From contig NZ_LT629693.1 of NCBI RefSeq assembly GCF_900099825.1, positions 3,917,001 to 3,981,000 of the forward strand: a stretch of DNA of 64,000 bases, written 5' to 3'. A model generated the notes under the pieces. That model had not been told where the DNA came from. It made no database searches and saw only the letters and a list, made by a program, of their open reading frames with translations. The DNA comes from Bradyrhizobium ottawaense (GTDB lineage: Bacteria > Pseudomonadota > Alphaproteobacteria > Rhizobiales > Xanthobacteraceae). Of the stretch, positions 54,651 through 64,000 are shown piece by piece (positions within the stretch are counted from its first letter, which is position 1; every line of letters begins with the position of its first letter). A program made the translations under genes and the position numbers.

Positions 54651-55793
54651 TCAAACTCTCTCGTTGTTGCGACCGGAACTGGCAGTCAGTCCGGTCAGGT
54701 TGAACACGCGCTTGGGGATGAGTTCGCCATTGCCAATTTCGGCGAGGGCCAGAAGCCGGCCTGCCACCGTGACATAGACTGTGCCGCTACTATTGGGCGC
54801 ATCCCGTCCGCGCAACAAAACGGCCTGGCCCCTGTGGAGCCTTGCCGCATCAGCCCGTGTGACGGCCAGTGCCGGGATGTCGTCCAGCGCGGTCTCAACG
54901 GGCAAAAGCGCGTCGGCGAGGCTTCCCTCGCCCGACGCGGCTCTATTGCATAAAGCCTCCAACTGTTCCAGCGGAATCATGTCCGCCTCGCGGAATGGCC
55001 CGACCAGGGTCCGCCGCAGCGCGCAGATATGGCCGAAACAGCCCAGAATCCGGCCCATATCGCGGGCCAGGGCCCGCACATAGGTTCCCTTGCCGCACTC
55101 AGCCTCGAACACGGACAGGCCATCATCTCCATGTTCCACAAGGGACAATTCGTGAATCTCGACCGGCCGGGGCTTCAATTCCACGGTTTCGCCGTCCCGC
55201 GCCAAGTCGTAGGCGCGCTCGCCCTGCACCTTGATGGCGGAATATTGCGGCGGGATCTGCTCGATCACGCCGGTAAAGCGCGGCAGCAGCGCTCGGATCG
55301 CGTCCGCGGACGGTCTCTCGGCAGAGGTCTGGGTGACCCGGCCTTCGGTATCGTCGGTATCGCGTTCCTCGCCCCAGGCGACCGTGAAGCGATAGCGCTT
55401 GCGGCCGTCCATCACGAAGGGGACGGTCTTGGTGGCTTCGCCGAGCGCAATCGGCAGGCCGCCGGAGGCCAGGGGATCGAGGGTGCCGGCGTGTCCGGCG
55501 CGCTTGGCCTGGAACAGGCGCTTGAGAACGGCGACCGCGTGCGTCGAGGTCATGCCGATCGGCTTGTCGAGGATCACCCAGCCGTGGACGTCGCGCTTGT
55601 CGCGCCGCGGCTGGTTGTTCTGGCGCGGTTGCTTGCCCGGACGCTGATCCTGACGTGCATCCTGGCGCGGATCGTTGTTGCCACGGCGCGCCTCGTCGCC
55701 GTGCGATTGATCGGTAAAAATATTTTTCGGGACATCATGCGATTCGGTGTTTTCCGCACCGATCACGCTGTCAGCGGTCGTCACAATCATCAT
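54651..55793 (-). CDS. truB: tRNA pseudouridine-55 synthase TruB
   Basis: TruB makes pseudouridine 55 in the T-loop of tRNAs. The 380-residue product has the catalytic aspartate in [54 protein letters not shown], and [13 protein letters not shown]. The first 70 residues are an extra, probably disordered tail rich in Asn, Gln, Asp and Arg ([13 protein letters not shown]). The C-terminus carries a PUA-like region. It overlaps rbfA by 4 nt (ATGA). Confidence 0.95.
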   Translation of the reverse strand: MMIVTTADSVIGAENTESHDVPKNIFTDQSHGDEARRGNNDPRQDARQDQRPGKQPRQNNQPRRDKRDVHGWVILDKPIGMTSTHAVAVLKRLFQAKRAGHAGTLDPLASGGLPIALGEATKTVPFVMDGRKRYRFTVAWGEERDTDDTEGRVTQTSAERPSADAIRALLPRFTGVIEQIPPQYSAIKVQGERAYDLARDGETVELKPRPVEIHELSLVEHGDDGLSVFEAECGKGTYVRALARDMGRILGCFGHICALRRTLVGPFREADMIPLEQLEALCNRAASGEGSLADALLPVETALDDIPALAVTRADAARLHRGQAVLLRGRDAPNSSGTVYVTVAGRLLALAEIGNGELIPKRVFNLTGLTASSGRNNERV

Positions 55794-56203
55794 TCGTCGT
55801 CCGAATCGGGTGCGAGGTCTCTTTGCACCGCAGGTGTTCGCAGTAATTTCTCGATACGTTCCGCTTCGTCGAATCGTTCGTCGGTGCGGAAGCGAAGATC
55901 AGGGGAAAATTTCAGGTTAACGCGGTGCGCGATCTCGCCGCGCAGGAACTTCTTGTTGCGTTCGAGCGCGGCCAGCACCACGTCGGTGTCGCGGCCGCCG
56001 AGCGGCATCACGTAAACGGTGGCGAGTTTCAGGTCGGGCGACATGCGTACCTCGGGAACCGTAATGATGTGGCCTTCGAGATCGGGGTCGTGGACGTTAC
56101 CCTGCGACAGAATATCGGCGACCGCATGGCGTACGGTCTCGCCGACGCGCAATTGCCGTTGCGAGCCGCCGGGAGCGGAACTCTTGTTGTGGTGACGGGG
56201 CAT
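55790..56203 (-). CDS. rbfA: 30S ribosome-binding factor RbfA
   Basis: RbfA helps 16S rRNA maturation and cold adaptation. ATG 56203 follows GAGGAC and gives 137 residues; a longer in-frame start (56260) lies in a repeat. [23 protein letters not shown] opens the KH-like fold, followed by [24 protein letters not shown] and [16 protein letters not shown] near the end. Confidence 0.95.
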   Translation of the reverse strand: MPRHHNKSSAPGGSQRQLRVGETVRHAVADILSQGNVHDPDLEGHIITVPEVRMSPDLKLATVYVMPLGGRDTDVVLAALERNKKFLRGEIAHRVNLKFSPDLRFRTDERFDEAERIEKLLRTPAVQRDLAPDSDDE

Positions 56204-56225
56204 TAAAGTCCTCGAAAACAAATCG

Positions 56226-56343
56226 TGATGGCCGGGCTTTTCCCGGCCATCCACGTCCATTTACCTGCTGAATTCCTGGAGACGTGGATGCCCGGCACAT
56301 CAAAGCGAAGACGCGCTTCGCGCTGTTGGCCGGGCATGACGTC
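56226..56343. repeat. Intergenic palindromic element between infB and rbfA
   Basis: GATGGCCGGGCTTTTCCCGGCCATC is a hairpin at the left; CCACGTCCA and GACGTGGATG pair across the middle; GCGAAGACGCGCTTCGC is another small hairpin; the right end reads GGCCGGGCATGACGTC. It sits inside the operon between two cotranscribed genes, so it is part of the mRNA and might act in processing. Confidence 0.7.
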
Positions 56344-56386
56344 GAACTATTTCGATATCCTTCTGACGCAGCCGTAAGGTTCAGAC

Positions 56387-59047
56387 TTACAGACTGCGCT
56401 GGATGGTTTCCACGCGATAACACTCGATGATGTCGCCGGGACGCATGTCGCCGTAATTTTCGAACGCCATGCCGCATTCCTGGCCGGACTGCACTTCCTT
56501 CACTTCGTCCTTGAAGCGCTTCAGTGTCGAGAGCTTGCCTTCGTGCACGACGACGTTGTCGCGAATCAGGCGCACATTGGCGCCGCGTTCCACGGTGCCG
56601 TCGGTGACGCGGCAGCCGGCGACCTTGCCGACCTTGGAAATGTTGAACACTTCCAGGATCTGGGCATTGCCGAGCATGGTTTCGCGCAACGTCGGCGCGA
56701 GCAGGCCGGACATCGCCTTTTTGATGTCGTCGACGAGATCGTAGATGATGTTGTAGTAGCGGATCTCGATGCCGTTGCGTTTTGCAGCGGCCGCGGCTTC
56801 CTTGTTGGCGCGAACCGAGAAGCCGATGATCGCGGCGTTGAAGCCTTCCGCCAGCGTGACGTCGGACTCCGAGATGCCGCCGACGCCCGCATGCAGGATG
56901 CGCGCTGCGACTTCGTCGGTGCCGAGCTTTTCCAGCGAGCCCAGGATCGCTTCGAGCGAGCCCTGCACGTCGGCCTTCACGATCAGCGGGAATTCCTTGC
57001 GGCCCGCGGTCTTGAGCTGCGACATCATCTGTTCGAGCGAGCCGCGCATGCCGGAAATCGAGGCGGCGGCGTTCTCGCGCTTCTGGTGGGCGCGATAGCT
57101 CGTGACCTGGCGGGCGCGGGCTTCGTTCTCGACCACCGCGAGGCGATCGCCGGCTTCCGGCGGACCGTTGAAGCCGAGCACTTCGACCGGGACCGACGGT
57201 CCGGCCGCGGTGAGGTTCTCGCCCTGATCGGAGATCAGCGCGCGGACGCGGCCCATTTCGGCGCCGGCCACAATGATGTCGCCGACCTTCAGCGTACCGC
57301 GCTGGACCAGCACGGTCGCAACCGGACCGCGGCCGCGATCGAGCTTGGCTTCGATCACGGTGCCTTCGGCCGGACGTTCCGAATTGGTCTTGAGGTCGAG
57401 CAGTTCGGCCTGCAGCGCGATCATCTCGAGCAGCTTGTCGAGATTGGTCTTGTTCTTGGCGGATACCTCGACGTCGACGACGTCGCCGCCGAACGATTCG
57501 ACCTGCACTTCGTGCTGCAGCAGTTCGGTGCGCACGCGCTCCGGCTTGGCATCGGGCTTGTCGATCTTGTTGATCGCCACGATCATCGGAACCTTCGCCG
57601 CCTTGGCGTGGTTGATCGCCTCGATGGTCTGCGGCATGACGCCGTCATCGGCCGCCACCACCAGGATCACGATGTCGGTGACCTTGGCGCCGCGCGCGCG
57701 CATCGCGGTGAACGCGGCGTGGCCGGGCGTATCGATGAAGGTGATCTTCTTGCCGCTTTCCGGCGAGGTCACCTGATAGGCGCCGATATGCTGGGTGATG
57801 CCGCCGGCTTCGCCGGAGACCACGTTGGCGTGGCGCAGCGCGTCGAGCAGCGAGGTCTTGCCGTGGTCGACATGGCCCATCACGGTGACGACCGGCGAAC
57901 GCGGCTCGGTATCGGTGGAGTCTTCGATGACGTCGAACAGGCCTTCTTCGACGTCGGACGCCGCGACGCGCTTGACGCTATGGCCCATTTCCTCGGCGAT
58001 CAGCTGCGCGGTGTCGGCATCGATCACGTCGGTGATCTTGTGCATCGCGCCCTGCTTCATCAGCAGGCGGATGACGTCGACCGCGCGCTCGGTCATGCGG
58101 TTGGCGAGTTCCTGGATCGTGATGGCTTCCGGAATCGTCACTTCGCGGATGAGCTTTTCCTTCGGCTCGTTGGCGGCGTGTCCCTTCAGGCGCTGGGTGC
58201 GGCGGCGGAACGAGGCGATCGAACGCTCGCGCACGTCGTCGGCAGTGAGCGCGGTGACCAGCGTCAGGCGGCCGCGGTCCTTCTGCGGTCCGGGCTTGTG
58301 GGTCGTCTTCGGCGGTACCGCGGGGCGCATGGCGCCGCCGGGGCCGCGACGGATCTGGCGCGGACCTTCATCCTCGTCGGAAGCATCGGCGGCGACGCCG
58401 GGGGCACGCGCCGGCGGCACGGCCGCTGATGTGGCCGGACGGGCGCCGGCCGGGCGGGCTGCGCCAGGGCGCGCCGTCGCCGGAGCGGCGGCGGCTGCCG
58501 TCTTGGCCTCGGCTTCGCCAAATCGCTTCTTGGCCTCGATTTCCGCCTTGCGCTTGGCTTCCTCTTCCAGCCGGTGCCGTTCTTCCTCGGCCTTGCGGCG
58601 GGCTTCGGCGGCTTCGCGTTCGGCCTGCTCGATGCCTTCCTTGCTCGAGCGGCGCTTGGCCTCTTCCTCAGCGATCCGCCGCTCTTCGATTTCACGTACC
58701 TTGGCGTCGGCCAGCGCGCTGGCGCGCGCGGAGCGCTCATCTTCGGTCAGGGTGCGCAGCACGACGCCGGAACCGCCGCGGGGTGCTGCGGGTGCGGGCC
58801 GCGAGAGCGGCGCCTTGACGGGCGCTGCTGCCGGCTTCGGAGCGGCTACGACCGGCTCGGGCGCATGGGTTTCGGTCGCCGGCGCGTCGCCGCCGACGCG
58901 GCGCTTGCCGCGCTTTTCGACCACGACCTGCTTGGTCCGGCCGTGGCTGAAGCTCTGGCGGACGGTGCCGGTCTCGACGCGCGGCTTGAGCGTCAAGGTT
59001 TTGCTGACACTCAAAGTCTTGTCGCCAGGCGTTTTGGTATCAACCAT
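56387..59047 (-). CDS. infB: Translation initiation factor IF-2
   Basis: IF-2 is the GTPase that places initiator tRNA on the ribosome. The 886-residue product has an N-terminal basic/acidic region with a long charged helix (about 100-185, repeated EEAKRK-type stretches) and an Ala/Pro linker. The GTPase domain has G1 [13 protein letters not shown]3 DTPGHAAF and G4 NKIDKPD, and domains II-IV follow to [16 protein letters not shown] at the end. It lies 59 nt after ylxR. Confidence 0.98.
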   Translation of the reverse strand: MVDTKTPGDKTLSVSKTLTLKPRVETGTVRQSFSHGRTKQVVVEKRGKRRVGGDAPATETHAPEPVVAAPKPAAAPVKAPLSRPAPAAPRGGSGVVLRTLTEDERSARASALADAKVREIEERRIAEEEAKRRSSKEGIEQAEREAAEARRKAEEERHRLEEEAKRKAEIEAKKRFGEAEAKTAAAAAPATARPGAARPAGARPATSAAVPPARAPGVAADASDEDEGPRQIRRGPGGAMRPAVPPKTTHKPGPQKDRGRLTLVTALTADDVRERSIASFRRRTQRLKGHAANEPKEKLIREVTIPEAITIQELANRMTERAVDVIRLLMKQGAMHKITDVIDADTAQLIAEEMGHSVKRVAASDVEEGLFDVIEDSTDTEPRSPVVTVMGHVDHGKTSLLDALRHANVVSGEAGGITQHIGAYQVTSPESGKKITFIDTPGHAAFTAMRARGAKVTDIVILVVAADDGVMPQTIEAINHAKAAKVPMIVAINKIDKPDAKPERVRTELLQHEVQVESFGGDVVDVEVSAKNKTNLDKLLEMIALQAELLDLKTNSERPAEGTVIEAKLDRGRGPVATVLVQRGTLKVGDIIVAGAEMGRVRALISDQGENLTAAGPSVPVEVLGFNGPPEAGDRLAVVENEARARQVTSYRAHQKRENAAASISGMRGSLEQMMSQLKTAGRKEFPLIVKADVQGSLEAILGSLEKLGTDEVAARILHAGVGGISESDVTLAEGFNAAIIGFSVRANKEAAAAAKRNGIEIRYYNIIYDLVDDIKKAMSGLLAPTLRETMLGNAQILEVFNISKVGKVAGCRVTDGTVERGANVRLIRDNVVVHEGKLSTLKRFKDEVKEVQSGQECGMAFENYGDMRPGDIIECYRVETIQRSL

Positions 59048-59106
59048 TCAGCAGTCCTAATCTTGTTGCGTGGTGCGTATCCGCACAGTCTTTGAAGCTG
59101 TCTTCG

Positions 59107-59790
59107 TTAGTCAGAATTTCTGGCCGCATTGGCGGTCTTGTCGTCATCGGCCATCCGGTATCGGACCAGGATTTGGCAGCGCGACAGGAACGTCTTGCGC
59201 GCCGGGCCCGCGAGCAGGGCAGCATGTATCACATTTGACCGCCCCAGTGCCAAATCCAATTGTTCGGACGCTAAAACAGTAACGATCGGAAAAACCGGCG
59301 ATTCACCGGAATTTCCGCCTCTCTGCCCGGCGATCGCGTCCAATTTGCGGATTCCGTCGGGGGCGCCGTCAGAAGCGTGGATCAGGGCTGCGGCCTGGCC
59401 GTGCTGGAGGGCGCCCTCGACCTTGCTGAAGCCGGAAACCACCTGGCCGGCCTTGGCGGCCATGGCCAGCGCGTCGGTGCAACTTCGGACCAGCAACGCC
59501 TCGGTATCGTCGGGGAGGGTTGCCGCGGCCCGGACCTGGCGCTTGAACCCCTTGCTAAATTGGTTACGCCGCACCGCTTCCGCAACGGTCCAGTGCGATG
59601 CCGAGACCCACAGGCCGCGGCCGGGCAGTTTGCGCTTGAGGTCGGGGATTACTTCGCCCGTGGGCGAGACGACGAACCGGATCAGTTCGTCGATCGGGCG
59701 TACCTCGCGGCTGACCGCGCACATCCGCATGGTCGCGGACCTGTCGGTCCGCGGTCCATTGTCGAGATCGGGGTCAGCCAAAGCGAGCAT
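59107..59790 (-). CDS. ylxR: YlxR (DUF448) RNA-binding domain fused to L7Ae-like domain
   Basis: The 227-residue protein starts with DUF448 (RMCAVSREVRPIDELIRFV and KRKLPGRGLWV, residues 20-90). It continues with a ribosomal L7Ae/L30e-like domain (AMAAKAGQVVSGFSKVEGALQHGQAAALIHASDG, about 108-145). In Firmicutes the two are separate genes, ylxR and ylxQ, between nusA and infB. Here they are one, in the same operon position. It probably binds RNA or the transcription/ribosome machinery. Confidence 0.9.
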   Translation of the reverse strand: MLALADPDLDNGPRTDRSATMRMCAVSREVRPIDELIRFVVSPTGEVIPDLKRKLPGRGLWVSASHWTVAEAVRRNQFSKGFKRQVRAAATLPDDTEALLVRSCTDALAMAAKAGQVVSGFSKVEGALQHGQAAALIHASDGAPDGIRKLDAIAGQRGGNSGESPVFPIVTVLASEQLDLALGRSNVIHAALLAGPARKTFLSRCQILVRYRMADDDKTANAARNSD

Positions 59791-59865
59791 GCCTGTTCGG
59801 TCACTCCAGTCATCTGCGCACGGGATGCGCGCAGAAACGGTATGGGGCGTTGCGGAACACCCGCA

Positions 59866-61476
59866 CTACGCCGTTTCGTCTTCAGCAGCCTCGGCCGTCT
59901 CCGCCTGCTTGGCGAGGTCGGCCTCGGTGATCCAACCGGCAATGACGCGCGCCTGCATAATCATGCGCTCGGCATCGTCGCGGGAGGTCTCGTTGGCATC
60001 GAGAATGCCGGGGTGCTTGGTCGGCTCGCCGCCTTCCTTGCGCTCAGTCCAGCCGACCAGGTCGTCGGTGGCGCAGCCGGCCAGATCCTCGACCGACTTG
60101 ATGTCGTTCTCACCGAATTTCACCAGCATCTTCGAGGTTACGCCGGGCACCGTTTTCAAAGCGTCATCCACACCGAGTTCCTTACGTTTGTTTTCCAGCT
60201 CCGTCTCGAGCTGTTCCAGATATTCTCTTGCCCGGCTCTGCAGCTCGTTGGCGGTTTCGTCGTCAAAACCCTCGATGCTGGCCAGCTCCTTGGCGTCGAC
60301 CAGCGCGAGTTCCTCCACCGAGGTGAAGCCTTCCGAGGCCAGCAACTGGCCGACCACTTCGTCGACATTCAGCGCTTCCATGAACACCCGCGTCGAGTTC
60401 TCGAAATCGGCCTGGCGGCGTTCGGATTCTTCCTGCTCGGTGAGAATGTCGATGTCCCAGCCGGTCAGCTGCGAGGCGAGCCGCACGTTCTGGCCGCGAC
60501 GGCCGATCGCCAGCGAGAGCTGGTTGTTGGTGTCGGGCACCACGACCTCGATCCGCTCGCGCTCTTCGTCGATCACGACCTTGGCGACTTCGGCAGGCGC
60601 CAGCGCGTTGACGACAAAGGTCGCGATGTCGGGCGACCACGGAATGATGTCGATCTTCTCGCCCTGCAATTCATTGACAACCGCCTGGACGCGCGAACCG
60701 CGCATACCGACGCAGGCGCCAACCGGATCGACCGAGGAATCCCTTGAAATCACGCCGATTTTCGCGCGCGAGCCGGGATCGCGGGCCACCGCCTTGATCT
60801 CGACGATGCCGTCATAGATTTCCGGCACTTCCTGCGCGAACAGTTTTGCCATGAACTGCGGATGGGTGCGCGACAGGAAAATCTGCGGTCCGCGGGTTTC
60901 GCGGCGGACGTCGAAGATGTAGGCGCGGACGCGGTCGCCGTTGCGGAACACTTCGCGCGGCAGCATTTCGTCGCGGCGCACGATGGCTTCACCGCGGCCG
61001 AGATCGACGATGACGCTGCCATATTCGACGCGCTTGACGACGCCGTTGACGATGTCGCCGATGCGGTCCTTGAATTCCTGGTACTGGCGGTCGCGCTCGG
61101 CCTCGCGCACCTTCTGCACGATCACCTGCTTGGCCGACTGCGCGGCGATGCGACCATATTCCAGCGGCGGCAGGGTGTCGGCGATGGTGTCGCCGACCTG
61201 GGCGCCGGGATTGGCGCGCTGCGCATCCGCCAGCGAGATCTGGTTCGACGAGTTCTCGACCTGTTCGACCACCAGCATGTGGCGCGACAGCCGCAGCTCG
61301 CCCTTCTTGGCGTCGATCTCGGCGTGAACGTCGGTCTCGCTGCCGTAGCGGGCACGGGCGGCCTTGGCGATGGCGTCTTCCATCGCGGCGATCACGATCG
61401 AACGATCGATCGATTTTTCGCGGGCGACCGCGTCCGCGATCTGCAGCAGCTCGAGTTTGTTGGCACTGACTGCCAT
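59866..61476 (-). CDS. nusA: Transcription elongation/termination factor NusA
   Basis: The 536-residue NusA has the polymerase-binding N-terminal domain (about 1-125), S1 domain (about 135-200, IVNGVVKRVEYGSVIVDLG), and two KH domains (about 200-345, DPVGACVGMRGSRVQAVVNEL and LSLAIGRRGQNVRLASQLTGW). The C-terminus has two helix-hairpin-helix regions (about 365-500). It overlaps nothing but starts 3 nt after rimP. Its product commonly feeds back on its own operon leader. Confidence 0.97.
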   Translation of the reverse strand: MAVSANKLELLQIADAVAREKSIDRSIVIAAMEDAIAKAARARYGSETDVHAEIDAKKGELRLSRHMLVVEQVENSSNQISLADAQRANPGAQVGDTIADTLPPLEYGRIAAQSAKQVIVQKVREAERDRQYQEFKDRIGDIVNGVVKRVEYGSVIVDLGRGEAIVRRDEMLPREVFRNGDRVRAYIFDVRRETRGPQIFLSRTHPQFMAKLFAQEVPEIYDGIVEIKAVARDPGSRAKIGVISRDSSVDPVGACVGMRGSRVQAVVNELQGEKIDIIPWSPDIATFVVNALAPAEVAKVVIDEERERIEVVVPDTNNQLSLAIGRRGQNVRLASQLTGWDIDILTEQEESERRQADFENSTRVFMEALNVDEVVGQLLASEGFTSVEELALVDAKELASIEGFDDETANELQSRAREYLEQLETELENKRKELGVDDALKTVPGVTSKMLVKFGENDIKSVEDLAGCATDDLVGWTERKEGGEPTKHPGILDANETSRDDAERMIMQARVIAGWITEADLAKQAETAEAAEDETA

Positions 61477-61479
61477 GGC

Positions 61480-62256
61480 CTAGTCTCCTTCAGTAGGATC
61501 GAATTCGCCCCCGGGCAGTCCTTGCGCGGCGAGGCGGTGTTTCTTGGTATTCTTCGGTAGCGGCTTCTTCAGCGGCTTATTGAGTGTCTTGGGCTTCGGC
61601 TTGTTGCTCTTGGCCGGATCGCTCTTCTTTGCGTGCGGCGGTGACGGCGGCGCGAGCCCGAGATTCTGCTTGAGTTCGCGCTCAGCCTGCTTGCCGCGCC
61701 GCATCGATTCCGCGACCAGCTCGTCGGTCAGGACCAGCCGCGCATCGGAGATGTCTTCCATGACAAGCAGCACGTCGGCATCTTCGTCGCTGCGTATGTC
61801 ATCGCGATGTAGCCGCACCGCATCGCCCTCGACGCCGGCGAGATGTCCGCGGAAGCGCTTGCGGCCCTGATGGGCGACCGCCATCTCGATCTTGACGAGA
61901 TGACCGGCATAACGCTCGAAATCGGTACGGCGCACCAGCGGACGGTCGATGCCCGGCGACGAAATTTCCAGCCGATAGGCCCGCTCGATCGGGTCGGCGA
62001 TATCCAGCACCGGCGACAGCGCCCGCGAGATCGCCTCGCAATCCTCGATCTGCATCGTTCCGTCGGGCCGTTCGGCCATGATCTGGACCGTGCAGCCGGC
62101 CTCGGCGGATATCTTGATCCGGACCAGCCGGTAGCCCAGCCCCTGCAAAACCGGCCCGGCAACCGCCGAAACCCGCGCGGCCACGCCCGGCTCGACGACG
62201 AGACGGGGCTCGGCCAAGAGGTCAATATCCACGGAGCCAGTAGTTGGATCGGTCAT
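61480..62256 (-). CDS. rimP: Ribosome maturation factor RimP
   Basis: RimP helps 30S maturation. From ATG 62256 (TTG 62268 is possible) the product is 258 residues. [29 protein letters not shown] and [20 protein letters not shown] are family motifs of the N-terminal domain, and the Sm-like C-terminal domain follows (about 115-180). A long Lys/Pro-rich tail (about 190-245, [19 protein letters not shown]) is extra. It heads the nusA-infB-pnp operon. Confidence 0.95.
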   Translation of the reverse strand: MTDPTTGSVDIDLLAEPRLVVEPGVAARVSAVAGPVLQGLGYRLVRIKISAEAGCTVQIMAERPDGTMQIEDCEAISRALSPVLDIADPIERAYRLEISSPGIDRPLVRRTDFERYAGHLVKIEMAVAHQGRKRFRGHLAGVEGDAVRLHRDDIRSDEDADVLLVMEDISDARLVLTDELVAESMRRGKQAERELKQNLGLAPPSPPHAKKSDPAKSNKPKPKTLNKPLKKPLPKNTKKHRLAAQGLPGGEFDPTEGD

Positions 62257-62370
62257 GTCGAGGGTCAAAAGCGTCTTGTTTACAAGGGTTTAAACCGGGC
62301 TCAATCGCGCCCGGCCGGTTCCCTGAACTTGGCCTGTCGCCCGCTCGGGGCTGGGGATCGCTCAGGTAAT

Positions 62371-62400
62371 AAAAAAGAGCGGGTCCGGAGGGGCCCACTC
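62371..62400 (-). terminator. Leader terminator (possible attenuator) upstream of rimP-nusA
   Basis: On the minus strand GAGTGGGCCC pairs with GGACCCGCTC (one mismatch, one G-T pair) over CTCC and is followed by six T residues. It lies about 115 nt ahead of rimP and about 30 nt after the candidate start point. No gene lies upstream on this strand to need it, so control of rimP-nusA by attenuation is plausible. Confidence 0.65.
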
Positions 62401-62437
62401 TCGATACGCGATCGTATGAGAACGATAAGTTGCCGCG

Positions 62438-62466
62438 GATATAGCGGTTTTCACGCAATCCGGCAA
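62438..62466 (-). promoter_or_regulatory. Candidate promoter of the rimP-nusA-infB operon
   Basis: On the minus strand TTGCCG (-35) and TATATC (-10) are separated by 17 nt. The position, just upstream of the leader terminator, fits. The rest of the 336-bp gap up to the DUF2336 gene shows no other gene and no tRNA, although E. coli has a tRNA gene at the head of this operon. Confidence 0.5.
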
Positions 62467-62592
62467 GGCCTGCGCGGCATCGGCGGGCGATTTTGCGAGG
62501 TTTCCCGCCGACCCCCAAAACCTAACCCTTCATTCACATACGATGCCTAGATTGCCCGAAAACCAGCCAATTCGGCCGGTTTGGATGGGTTG

Positions 62593-63675
62593 ATGACCAC
62601 CGCGGCAACGCTGATCCCGGAACTTGACGACATTGTCCGGCGCGGCGGCCCAAAACGCCGGGCTGACGCTGCGCGGCGGGTTAGCGAATTATTCCTGCAG
62701 GGTGCCGCCAGTTTCCGCGCCGATCACGTCGATCTGTTCGATGGGGTGCTGACCAGCCTCGTTCCCCATGCCGAACTTGCCGCGCGCGCCAGCCTGGCCG
62801 AGCGGCTGTCGTTGCTGGTCAACGCGCCGCGCGGACTGGTCGGCCAGCTCGCGCGTGAGGATGAAATTGCGATCGCCGGGCCGCTGTTGCGGCGATCTCC
62901 CGTGATCGACGACCAGACGCTGATCGCGATTGCCCAGGCAAAAGGTCAGGACCATCTGCTGGCGATGACGGAACGGCGGGCGCTCTCGTCCGATCTCACC
63001 GACGTCATGGTTCGCCGCGGCGACCGCGACGTCGTCAGGGGCGCGGCCGGCAATGCCGGCGCGGCGTTCTCGTCGGACGGTTATTCGACATTGATCAAGC
63101 GTGCCGGCCAGGACGGCGTACTGACGCTCAAGGTCGGTCAGCGCGACGATCTCTCGGCCGAGCAGTTGAAGGATCTGCTGTCCGGATCGGTCGACGTGGT
63201 CCGCCGCCGTTTGTTCGAAGTGGTCAAGCCGGCCCGGCAAATGGCGATCAAGCGGGCGATGAACGAAATCTCCGGCGTCGTGGAGCGGGTCGACGGTAAC
63301 CGCAATTTCGAGCCGGCGCAGCGCACGATCCTTGCCTTGCATCGCGACGGCGCACTCGTCGAAAGTGCGCTGCTCAACTTTGCCAAGGCAAATAAATACG
63401 AGGAATCCATCGCCGCGCTGGCGGCGATGACCGGCGTGAAGATCGCCACCCTCGATCGCCTGATCGCCGGCGACCGCTACGATCCGATCCTGATCGCCGG
63501 CAAGGCGGTCGGTCTGGAATGGGCCACCGTGCGTGCCCTGATCCTGCTCCGGCTCGGCCCGAACCGGGTGGCGTCGCCGTCGGATATCGAAAGCGCGCGC
63601 GTCAATTTCGCGCGCCTGATGCCTTCGACCGCCGAGCGTGTGGTTGGCTTCTGGAAGACCCGCCCGCCGGCCTGA
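62593..63675 (+). CDS. DUF2336 domain protein
   Basis: From ATG 62593 (a TTG 12 nt earlier is possible) the product is 360 residues, almost wholly helical and soluble. IRRGGPKRRADAARRVSELFL-like start (here VRRGGPKRRADAARRVSELF), FDGVLTSLVPHAELAARASLAERLS and SPVIDDQTLIAIAQAKGQDHLLAM are the repeated-helix pattern of DUF2336, a family frequent in Alphaproteobacteria with no known function. It is divergent from the rimP operon. Confidence 0.85.
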   Translation: MTTAATLIPELDDIVRRGGPKRRADAARRVSELFLQGAASFRADHVDLFDGVLTSLVPHAELAARASLAERLSLLVNAPRGLVGQLAREDEIAIAGPLLRRSPVIDDQTLIAIAQAKGQDHLLAMTERRALSSDLTDVMVRRGDRDVVRGAAGNAGAAFSSDGYSTLIKRAGQDGVLTLKVGQRDDLSAEQLKDLLSGSVDVVRRRLFEVVKPARQMAIKRAMNEISGVVERVDGNRNFEPAQRTILALHRDGALVESALLNFAKANKYEESIAALAAMTGVKIATLDRLIAGDRYDPILIAGKAVGLEWATVRALILLRLGPNRVASPSDIESARVNFARLMPSTAERVVGFWKTRPPA

Positions 63676-63685
63676 CGTATTTCTT

Positions 63686-63800
63686 CCGTCATTGCTGTGC
63701 GAAGCGACGCGATCCATGAGGCCTCAAGCAAAGTGTGGATTGCTTCGCGGAGCCTGTCATCGGGCGCGCATTCGCGCGACCCGTTGGCTCGCAATGACGG
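63686..63800. repeat. Intergenic element with 10-bp terminal inverted repeats
   Basis: CCGTCATTGC at 63686-63695 and GCAATGACGG at 63791-63800 are perfect terminal inverted repeats of a 115-bp unit. An inner hairpin GGGCGCGCATTCGCGCGACCC lies near the right end. No gene inside. It resembles a dispersed Bradyrhizobium repeat as I recall, and its ends make it look like a miniature transposable element. Confidence 0.75.
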
Positions 63801-63888
63801 CGTTCGCTAAAATATCTCCCAAACCAATAATCAGCACGTTATGGTCGGGTAAAGACGCGGGACAGCGTCAAGCCGGGGAGCGCGAAAA

Positions 63889-64000
63889 ATGCTGACGGAC
63901 GTCCAGGTTCAAGCCCATGCCGATCGGATCCGCGATGACGGCTTCACCGTCATCGAACAGGCGGCGAGCCGTGAACTGGTCGAAGGCTTGAAGCAGGCGC
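63889..64000 (+). CDS. Start of a gene resembling phytanoyl-CoA dioxygenase family (cut by window edge)
   Basis: ATG 63889 follows GGGGAG with fair spacing and the frame stays open to the window end (37 codons). The product MLTDVQVQAHADRIRDDGFTV then IEQAASRELVEGL resembles the N-terminal helix of PhyH-type iron/2-oxoglutarate dioxygenases (DGFTVxExA pattern). Too little is present to confirm; catalytic histidines would lie beyond the window. Confidence 0.45.
   Translation, partial: MLTDVQVQAHADRIRDDGFTVIEQAASRELVEGLKQA

Overview
The window reads as chromosomal core DNA of a high-GC alphaproteobacterium of the Bradyrhizobium/Rhodopseudomonas group (Nitrobacteraceae). The reasons are the gene order (aroA-cmk-rpsA; sppA-ihfB-trpFBA-accD-folC-trxA-addAB; divL-tsaE/amgK-murU; dut-coaBC-ubiB-ubiE-mutM; irr-fabA-fabB; rimP-nusA-ylxR-infB-rbfA-truB-rpsO-pnp), an Irr protein with a GCPW heme motif, and many short intergenic palindromes of the kind common in Bradyrhizobium. 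The assignment is by memory of families and synteny; no search was run.

Layout. 1-2.7 kb: the 5' part of a CaiB-type CoA-transferase, the divergent ohr/ohrR peroxide pair and a GIY-YIG protein. 2.9-9 kb: tRNA-Ala(GGC), an acidic FYDLN protein, then aroA, a two-gene nucleotidyltransferase module, cmk, a 55-residue exported peptide and rpsA. 9.0-10.9 kb: a complete group IIC intron inserted just behind the rpsA terminator. 11-26 kb: sppA, ihfB, a LapA-domain protein, trpF-trpB-trpA, accD-folC, a phosphoesterase and, on the minus strand, trxA, addA and addB. 26-32 kb, minus strand: divL, a tsaE-amgK fusion, a PilZ protein and a murU-like uridylyltransferase, coupling cell-cycle control, tRNA t6A synthesis and cell-wall sugar recycling. 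32-37 kb: ubiE-ubiB, then coaBC-dut, with mutM and a frameshifted acetyltransferase diverging. 37.8-46.5 kb: accessory metabolism (gamma-glutamyltransferase, a protease-like protein lacking its histidine, MoeB, aldo/keto reductase with a divergent LysR regulator, hydroxyacid dehydrogenase, an SH3 protein). 46.6-50.5 kb: irr divergent from fabA-fabB-fabV. 50.6-62.3 kb, minus strand: a GST, an acetyltransferase and the long translation/RNA-decay operon from rimP to pnp. 62.6-64 kb: a DUF2336 protein and the start of a dioxygenase-like gene.

The most distinctive item is coaBC (32354-33799). Its product starts with a FitA/VapB-like ribbon-helix-helix DNA-binding domain fused to the CoA biosynthesis enzyme, and a perfect 12-bp inverted repeat lies 26 nt in front of its start codon. 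Together these suggest a CoA enzyme that represses its own gene. Other points of interest are the nucleotidyltransferase/partner module inside the aroA-cmk operon, a leader terminator in front of rimP-nusA, a long leader hairpin in front of pnp, a DivL pseudokinase with tyrosine at the phospho-acceptor site, FabV in the position where I would expect FabI, and about eight distinct families of intergenic palindromes, one of which supplies the stop codon of a LysR gene.
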